Below are positions 56,661 to 64,000 of a stretch of DNA of 64,000 nt, in pieces. Location: the NCBI RefSeq assembly GCF_010015445.1, contig NC_053126.1, forward strand, positions 9,950,249 to 10,014,248, given 5' to 3'. The notes under the pieces are model-generated. The model searched no databases, was not told the origin of the DNA, and saw only the letters and a list, made by a program, of their open reading frames with translations. Both the position numbers and the translations under genes were made by a program. Source of the stretch: Perca fluviatilis (Eukaryota; Chordata; Actinopteri; Perciformes; Percidae). Each line of letters starts with the position of its first letter. Positions within the stretch are counted from its first letter, which is position 1.

Positions 56661-57652
56661 TTATTTTCTGCTTGTATGCTTGTTTGAGAAATGCAGTGTG
56701 TTAAGGGTAGATGTCGAAGTCGTGAGCAGGTGTAAACACTCAGGATGAGTCGGAGATGCAGTTGACAAGATGGGATTTTTATTGTTTACCCTAATTAAGG
56801 CCAGTGAGGCAAAATTCTGATATAAAAATTAACAAAAATTAAGGACAGCAGAAAAATATATACTTTCCATGGGCGTAAATCTGATCTAACGGTAGGGGGA
56901 CAATAAACATAACATTTCTGAAGAGCAATTTTACAGCCAATTATACTCGTAGAGGACATGTGTACACAGAGAAAAGCCTTAATACTATCATTAGTGTAGC
57001 ATGGAGACTGTACCATTATCCTTCTTTTCAGTGTTTCTCTTGATTCAATGAAAAAGCTGACCAAATTGACCAAAATATTCTTCTTTAAAACCATGTATTT
57101 ATTTTTAAGTTGTTTGCAATCAAGCCACAAAAATACCTTAAAACATAATGACTTATTTTGAAAAAGTGTCCCCATATAAAAGAAATACAATGCTTTTGTA
57201 CACTTGTTAAATTAGCTAATCATAATGTAAATTAGTAAGCCACTGATGAAGCTCATCTGCTAACCCTGACAGCACACACCTCCAAAAATATGAACTAAGC
57301 TCAACATACTTACCTGAGACTCTACACCTGACTGTCCCTGGTCTCCCTGAGACTCTACACCTGACTGTCCCTGGTCTCCCTGTTCCTCAGTTCTTTCTGT
57401 CTCCTTTGCCTGTGACATAGTGACGTTAGTATTTCCATAAGCACCCATTCTTATAAAGATGTTACCAAAGTGTCTTGATGTGAGGACTTATTGTACTTAC
57501 TTGGCGTTTTGGTGTAGGCCTACTGAAAACGGATCTTATGTCTGTTTTTCTTTTCTCTGTCATTTTATCTGGGCAACAACACAAATCTTTAACATCAGAT
57601 GTCTAAATATGAGTTAGGTTCATAGGTTCACCACGCGGTCATATTATAATTA
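56661..57652 (-). pseudogene. hAT/ZMYM-like transposase 5' exons (minus strand) in repeat-rich spacer
   Basis: Two minus-strand exons fit together in phase 0. 57501-57563 begins MTEKRKTDIRS and ends at donor GTAAGT. 57314-57409 follows acceptor GTCACAG with AKETERTEEQ, then two copies of the 11-residue unit GDQGQSGVESQ, and ends at donor GTAAGT. N-termini of this kind (a basic start then an acidic linker) are seen in ZMYM1-like hAT transposases. No later exon was identified. 56661-57260 has no supported gene. Confidence 0.4.
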
Positions 57653-60104
57653 TAAAATGATCTTGCGTCCTCCACATAAATATTAGGTTTCGTCTGGGAC
57701 AGAGGATATATATTTAACTGCAGCAAACCCACTGATCAGCCACTTCAAACACAACTGTAGGTCTTCAATATTAACACTAATATCAGTTCACACACATAAC
57801 GTTAGGCTTATCGCCATGTTAACATTAGTTATAGTGGGTGCATTTCTATCCAACAAGCTACTAAACAAACTAGGTAACGTTACATTATATTACACTAACA
57901 TAGCAAACTTTTTGTCATTACTATTTCATTAATTACTCAGCATCATTTTCTATTTGAGAAAAGAAAAACTTCATCCGATGTTTAATGTGAATAAACTAGC
58001 GTTGAACCGCCAACTTTCTATATTCTTGTCACTACCGATGTGACTGTAAGTCTAGTGCAGATCCTAACGTACCGCATGCAGTGGACCAAACTACTGTGAG
58101 GCAAGGGAGGGGGAACTCAAAATGTTTCTAAACTTAAAAAGCATTTGTTGGGGTTTGTATTGTTTTACTACTTACACAGATATTTTAGGTATACATCATT
58201 ATGTTATTTACAATACACAGCATTGTCTTAATGATATTTCTAGGGGGCGACAACCCTTAGATGGGGGGGGGGGGGTCCCGACCCCCGTGGGATTTACGCC
58301 CTTGATACTTTCAAGAAAATAAAAGTAATTTGACTTGAGAGTCAAAACAATCACATAATACAAACATACAACAAACATTAAATCAAGTCACTTCTCTGAG
58401 GGCATCCAACAGACTTACTTCCTCCTCCCTCAGGTTTTCCTCAAGCTCTCCATCCCGAGCAAATACAACGGCTACTCTATATAGCCTGAAGCCCACCCCT
58501 CAAATTGGAACATACCAACACAACAATACAATGCAGGGGTGGCTCAGGTGAATTGACAGTAAAGGCTCCATACAGCCAAACTTAATGTATCTATGAAGTT
58601 AGACATTTACAGAATATCATCATCACACCAACTGCCACTTTGCTCGTTTGAAAGCCATGATGTCTCTCTCTCATTGGTGGGCCAAATTCTCTGGGCGGGC
58701 AAAGCAGAGAAAGGGGAGGTAACCTTGCTCCTTATGACCTCATAAGGAGCAGATTCCAGATCGGCCCATCTGACCTTTCATTTTCTCAAAGGCAGTGTAG
58801 GATACCCAGGGCTCGGTTTACACCTATCACCATTTCTAGAGACTGGGGGACCATAGGCAGGCTGGGGGAATGCATATTAATGTTAAAAAAACCTCATAAA
58901 GAGACATTTTCATGCGATGGGACCTTTAAAATTCATGTCACTTCCTGTTTCCCCGGAAGTCAGAGTCATTTAAACCAGAGAATTGCGCCAAACTTTCCCT
59001 TATAACAAAAAGAGCACATGCTGGTAAAACAAAGATTAAATGTTACCCTTTGTTACCTTTTAAACTCAATAAATACATGTAGTTAACAAACGACATGTGT
59101 TGCGTGGTTATTATAAACTGTCATGTTTGTGTAGAAGTAAATGGCATGGTCTTAAACAATAGAGAATGATGTATTGATGGATGTAGCTATAGCATATAAA
59201 TCACCGCAGTATTAGATGTTAAATATGTGCACAAGAAAGCTACGGGATTACTGTGGGGAATTTGATTAATGGCTAGTTTAACCGATGATTTGAAAACAGT
59301 GTGATAAGTAACAGAACATATTGACACGCTAAACAAACATACACAGGCAACCTTTACACTCATTCTTTGAGATATAAAATAGGTAGCGCATCGCTACCGT
59401 GACGGCAGCCATGCAGAAATACACTAACTCACTTATACAGTTACTTAGCTGCCCTTTATGGAGATACTGACTTTCTTTAAAGAGTTTTTGTTTGATTCCA
59501 ATTTATTCCATTTATTTATTTCAAACTATGATCATGCATCGATGAAATTAATCATTACAAGCCTAAGTATTGTGTTTTTTTCTGTTCAGATACACTGATC
59601 ACACACAAGATTGATTAGTCTCTCTGTTTCTGCTGCCATATAACCGCATAACTTTAGAAAAGTGAGTTGATGGTCTCACACTAACAGCCCATGCAGGAAT
59701 TACTATTTGCCTTTAGGTTATTGGTTCAAATTTAACAGCAAATTGACAGCACTCCTCATTAATGTGATGTTATTGGCATAGCCTCAAATTTTTACTTGTA
59801 CTTAATACTGAGGAAATATTGGCAGAGGTATGTTCAATTTAGTCAGTATTTAAGTTTAAATGAAGTAAATACAAACAGCTAAATTATATTATGACATTGA
59901 TTCAGGAGGGTCTGATAAAGAGGAAGTGTTCACTAACCGTTGGCAAACACACTTCATTTTATATAACCCAGACCACAGGAAATGACTATCTCAAGGGAAG
60001 TGGTTATTAAATGGTACAGTGGGAATTGGTTTGTAAATGAAACATGTATTCTTTTCTTAGTTTAACATTTGTAGTATTTGTATTAGAAGCAGATTGTAAT
60101 ATAT
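57653..60104 (+). repeat. 5' flank of duplicated IGH unit B
   Basis: It matches unit A from 11331 onward. It lacks the 12237-12817 insertion and about 300 bases around 12873-13175, but keeps the MITE right half (58626-58929, ending GCGATGGGACCTTTAAAA) and about 1 kb of sequence (58930-59906) missing from unit A. No exon is seen in that extra stretch. Confidence 0.85.
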
Positions 60105-60111
60105 CACTGTG

Positions 60112-60162
60112 ATGTCTACTTTGACTACTGGGGGAAAGGGACACAAGTCACAGTAACTTCTG
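60112..60162 (+). other. IGHJ segment 1, unit B
   Basis: Heptamer CACTGTG (60105-60111) with AGTATTTGT 23 bases upstream. It encodes VYFDYWGKGTQVTVTS, with donor GTGAGT. It is one codon longer than the unit A copy. Confidence 0.9.
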
Positions 60163-60395
60163 GTGAGTAATAATCAAATATATTTTGAGCTAAGACAACT
60201 GCATAATTTTCTTGTTTATTATTAAATGTTTGTTGATTTTAACTGCACTTAAACTAGGATGTACTCTGCAGCAAAAGCATCGGGGTAAATGTTAGGTATA
60301 TACAGTAGTTTACTGATTAAGTACAATCAATTATAAGGGGAAAGAAGCTGTAAAACATTTTTTGCACTAAAGAGCTATTGAAACCTATCACTGTG

Positions 60396-60446
60396 ACTAC
60401 TACTTTGACTACTGGGGAAAAGGAACAATGGTGACCGTCACAACAG
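60396..60446 (+). other. IGHJ segment 2, unit B
   Basis: Heptamer CACTGTG (60389-60395). It encodes YYFDYWGKGTMVTVTT, with donor GTAAAA. D in unit A is replaced by Y at the first residue. Confidence 0.9.
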
Positions 60447-60589
60447 GTAAAAGAAGCTTTATTTGTCTTCATATTGAAAATGTAATAATTACACTGTTTA
60501 AATATAGGATACTTAGACCTCAGTGGCATCAACGGCATCATTAAGGTGCTTGTTTTTGCATGTTGAATGTGTTGTCATATTACACTGTG

Positions 60590-60640
60590 ACGGTGCTTTT
60601 GATTACTGGGGGAAAGGCACAATGGTTACAGTAACATCAG
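60590..60640 (+). other. IGHJ segment 3, unit B
   Basis: Nonamer TGTTTTTGC, 23-bp spacer and CACTGTG (60583-60589). It encodes GAFDYWGKGTMVTVTS, with donor GTAAGC. The coding part is the same as in unit A. Confidence 0.92.
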
Positions 60641-60957
60641 GTAAGCCATGTTTCTTTTTCTTTCTCTAGTGTATACATTTTGATTAAAAAACAGAATTGA
60701 TCATTTTTAAGAAGTCCAGTTTTGACACCACACAGTTCATCTATTTCTGGGATACTGTGCGTTAAATGTGTTGGAATCAGTAGACTCAATATAAATGTTG
60801 GTGTTGAAAAACAAATCATGTTTGGTTCCATCTTCTGAATCTGTATTTGCAAAATTCATGGAAAATATGTCCGAGGGTAGATTGTCATACGATGGAAAGT
60901 GTAGATATCTGGGGAACAGGTTTTTGTATGCAGTGCTTAATAATTTATTGAACTGTG

Positions 60958-61008
60958 ACTACGCTTTTGACTACTGGGGGAAAGGCACCATGGTTACCGT
61001 CACCTCAG
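60958..61008 (+). other. IGHJ segment 4, unit B
   Basis: GGTTTTTGT, 23-bp spacer and AACTGTG (60951-60957). It encodes YAFDYWGKGTMVTVTS, with donor GTATGT. Identical in coding sequence to unit A J4. Confidence 0.92.
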
Positions 61009-61309
61009 GTATGTAATCCTAATATGTCTGATTAGAGATTGAAATTCTTAATCGCATTACCAAAATACATATTATAGTCACAACTGTAGGCCAGTTATAA
61101 AAACAGCCAAAGGTATTTTGTAGCCTGACAAAGAATGTGTAAAAACTTTGAACCTGTTTAGCTCAGCTGGAATGCAAGACTATCACCGGGTGTATATTTT
61201 AGTTTGATTGTAACTGTTGTGCCGGAACCAAACTTCATGAATTGGATGTAATGGGATATTAACAGTAACGGGTTTTTGTGAGAAGTGTGAATTGACACTC
61301 TTAACTGTG

Positions 61310-61363
61310 ACAACTGGGCTTTCGACTACTGGGGAAAAGGCACTATGGTAACAGTGTCATCAG
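61310..61363 (+). other. IGHJ segment 5, unit B
   Basis: GGTTTTTGT, 23-bp spacer and AACTGTG (61303-61309). It encodes NWAFDYWGKGTMVTVSS, with donor GTAAGA. Confidence 0.92.
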
Positions 61364-61575
61364 GTAAGATTTGTACCATTTAAAATCTACAATAGGGTAT
61401 GTTTCAGATTGCAAAATATCATGTTTAAGTTCTCAACATGTCATGTCTCACTTCAAAAGTTAAGCGTTTTATTATTAAAACATAGCGGGATTAATTATAT
61501 ATGAAGGCAGATATTTTGCCCTCATCATTAGATGTAGTCTTTTTATACTAACGGCTAAGTAGATTCAGCACTGTG

Positions 61576-61631
61576 CTACTACGAGGCTTTTGACTACTGG
61601 GGAAAGGGTACAACGGTAACTGTTTCATCAG
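61576..61631 (+). other. IGHJ segment 6, unit B
   Basis: Heptamer CACTGTG (61569-61575) with a weak nonamer. It encodes YYEAFDYWGKGTTVTVSS, with donor GTAAGA. The J6-Cmu1 intron differs from unit A by a block of new sequence at about 61700-61860. Confidence 0.92.
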
Positions 61632-62093
61632 GTAAGAATACTCATATCATACTGTTCATAACTGCTTAATTGACTAAAAGTTATACGTTTTTGTAACAAT
61701 GACTGCCATCTGCTCAGTGGACGGTAATCGACTTTACAGCTTCATTCCTTCTAGTTAAAAAATGATTAGTTATTACTGTAAAGGTTGTGCATTTAAATTA
61801 ATTGACCTATTTATATATGATAATAACAAAACAACTACCACAAATAATTTTATTGAAGGCCTTAAACTTTAGTGCAACAAACATCTAAATAAATGGGATA
61901 GGGAAAAATAAAGGTCGGTTTATGGAGGGCACTTGAAATCTCCACTTTCAACATATTACAAGGTGATGCATTAAATACTGTGCTTTGTTACGCTATTTAT
62001 CAACTCAATTGTCTCTTGTCTGTTTTAACCAATGCTTGGTGAAAATTGTAATTTTTGTATTTTAATTACACGTATATGTTTTTCCTTTCTTAG

Positions 62094-62393
62094 CCACTCC
62101 AACTGCACCAACTGTGTTTCCGCTGATGCAATGTGGTTCTGGGACCGGAGACATGGTCACTCTTGGCTGCCTTGCCACCGGCTTCACACCCTCCTCACTG
62201 ACCTACGCATGGAACAAAAATGGGGCTGCCTTGACAGACTTCATTAAGTACCCTCCGGTGCAGAAAGACAACGTTTATTCTGGAGTCAGTCAAATCCGAG
62301 TGAGCAGACAGGACTGGGACGCAAGGGAGATTTTCAAATGTGTCGTGGAACATGCATCAGGACAGCCAAAAGAGGTTATTTTCCGAAAGGAAG
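62094..62393 (+). CDS. ighm: IgM constant exon Cmu1, unit B
   Basis: The acceptor TCCTTTCTTAG precedes [17 protein letters not shown], with three extra residues (TAP) compared with unit A from a 9-bp repeat. Core residues are [17 protein letters not shown] and FKCVVEHA. The end reads [10 protein letters not shown] before donor GTAAGA, without the extra cysteine of unit A. The exon is open. About 95% of residues match the unit A copy by eye. Confidence 0.95.
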
Positions 62394-63661
62394 GTAAGAC
62401 CCAAGTCATTTATAAATGTCTTTTGTATGTATGTATTAATTATATGTATCTTTTTTTTTTTTTTTACAAATTTGGTAATAGTAACTGATAAATAATAACT
62501 TTAGGTAGAGTACAGTATCAAACTCTCAGTCAAAGAAAGTTTAATATTTTACATTGCAGTGAACATAGTAATGCAAGGCTACTACATATGATAAGAATTT
62601 CAACTTAATTTCAAGATCATTTGGTGATTTCTGTCAGTTAATTTACAAGTTCCAAAAATGTTTGTTGTTATAAAATATAACAATAGTTATATGTAAACAG
62701 CACAATTCGCGCAATAAATTTAGTTCGAAGTGCTAAGTGCTTTATGCAGAAAATTAAAAAGAGACAGTAACAATAATGGTAATAGAATACAGTCATAAAT
62801 AAGTGTTAGGTAATAATAAGTAAGGTAGTAAATCTCTATTACTCGGTTTTGTAGATTTTCGAGAAATGTTATTAGAGGCTGACTCTACCACATATTTATA
62901 AATTTATCCTGAGCTTGTGTTTAAACGTTTGAACTGAATTAAAAAAAAAAAAAAAATAAATAATTGGTTTTACTGTTTTAGGGACAAATATACTCCAAGC
63001 TGTCATTTCAAAACAAAAATCAACACAGAGGAGACCATAAAAATAAAAGAAAACTATTACCAAATGAAAGTGTGTAAATCAGTATCCTTAAATATTGTTA
63101 AATTAAATATTGATTTTTTTTTAAACCGAACAGTGACGTGGAAAGAAAAGGCTGAAGCTCAGCTGCTGACTCACTCTATTTTGTTCTTTACTTATATGCT
63201 GTATGTCCTCTGCACCTTATTGCAGTGTTCTGCTTCTTTCTGTCTATCTGCATAATCCTAGTTCTTCCTGTCTGTCTCCGCTTTCACTGCATGTTGATAA
63301 TAACATTCAAGCTGTGTTCGCTTTCCCGAGCAGTCAATATATATATGCAGAAGTGTGCATTTAAACTCTGCTCTTCAATTTTGTAATTTTGATACTATGA
63401 AAACCTAATTTTCCTTTTGACTCTGTCTACAGTATGTGTTAATTCGAGGCACATAATCACAATGTGCATATATGTGTGTGCAAGTTGCATAACATACAAT
63501 AGTTAAGAAAAGTGATAAACCCATATTTTGCCAGTCTATCGTAAAATCTAGATTACATGAGCAATGTAGCACATTGTTTACCTTTGCTTCTGCATATATA
63601 TATACTGTATATAGGATTCCCTGCTTCCGCATACAGATATTTGTGTACGTTTGTTTTTCAG
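62394..63661 (+). other. Cmu1-Cmu2 intron, unit B
   Basis: The intron is 1.27 kb, closely matching the unit A intron, with a few insertions (for example near 62660-62750). It is AT-rich with no exon. Confidence 0.7.
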
Positions 63662-64000
63662 TGGTGCCTTGTTATCCGCCAACCCTTAGCGTGTTGGCTT
63701 CCTCTGATGAGGGAACCGAGGCTTCCTTCTCCTGTTTTGCCAAAGATTTTTCACCAAAAGATTATGAGATCAAATGGCTGAAAAATGAAGAAGAAATTGT
63801 CAACAAAATAGATGAGATCCAAACACATTATGAGGGAAGAATGGACAATAATGGAACTACACGGTACAGCGCAGCAAGTTTTCTCACGGTGAAATCCGAA
63901 GAGATGCCTTTAAACACTCCGGTTACATGTGAGTTTAAAGGGAAAAGTGGAGCGTGTCCTACACAGATCAATTCAACTGTGATCTACCAACCAAAGGATT
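63662..64000 (+). CDS. ighm: IgM constant exon Cmu2, unit B (cut by window end)
   Basis: The acceptor TTTTTCAG leads into VVPCYPPTLSVLASSDEG, then ASFSCFAKDFSPKDY, IKWLKNEEE and VTCEFKGKSG. It is almost the same as unit A Cmu2 and open to the last base of the window. The donor, Cmu3, Cmu4 and membrane exons are outside, so it cannot be said whether unit B has an intact Cmu4. Confidence 0.95.

Noticed and set aside
1..64000. V segments or leader exons
   Set aside because: No YYC-ending V exon with a heptamer, 23-bp spacer and nonamer was found on either strand by eye.

Overview
The window is vertebrate genomic DNA from a ray-finned fish, most likely a percomorph teleost. It is part of an immunoglobulin heavy-chain (IGH) locus in which the J-Cmu-Cdelta block has been copied in tandem. 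The evidence is intron-split Ig constant domains with GT/AG borders and phase-1 junctions, J segments with 23-bp RSSs, D segments with 12-bp RSSs on both sides, an IgM secretory tail and IgM and IgD membrane exons. The surrounding DNA is full of fish mobile elements (L2- and L1-like LINEs, tRNA SINEs, hAT and Harbinger elements). I saw no V segment and no IgT (Ctau) exons. The species cannot be fixed from the sequence.

Layout: (1) 1-3.6 kb, the 3' end of an upstream IgD gene: three C domains (delta5-, delta6- and delta7-like), TM1 and TM2, with a relic of a duplicated exon in front. (2) 3.6-11.3 kb, repeats: an hAT derivative with an 8-bp target duplication, an L1 3' end inside a segmental duplication, and a minisatellite. 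(3) 11.3-24.1 kb, unit A: six J segments, Cmu1-4, IgM TM1/TM2, then a damaged Cdelta stub. Cmu4 carries a frameshift, while the Cmu1-Cmu2-Cmu3-TM1-TM2 path used for teleost membrane IgM is open. (4) 24.1-34.5 kb, nested inverted repeats, SINE, LINE and satellite DNA. (5) 34.5-36.1 kb, the second copy of the L1-bearing segment, interrupted by a young hAT MITE. (6) 36.4-46.3 kb, 18 D segments on a partly tandem background, including one unusually long (68 bp) D. (7) 46.3-57.6 kb, repeats: a Harbinger-like element carrying a nearly full-length L2 LINE on the minus strand. (8) 57.65-64 kb, unit B: a second copy of the J1-J6-Cmu block, cut off by the window end inside Cmu2.

How the parts work together: D segments join J segments by the 12/23 rule, and the rearranged VDJ exon is spliced to Cmu1. 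Secreted IgM uses Cmu4 with its tail. In teleosts membrane IgM normally splices Cmu3 directly to TM1. IgD is made by splicing Cmu1 into the Cdelta exons. Unit B has the D array directly upstream. Unit A has no D that I can see in the 10 kb before its J cluster, cannot make a normal secreted IgM as read here, and has a Cdelta without delta5-7 or membrane exons. These differences suggest that unit A is degenerating or has become specialised.
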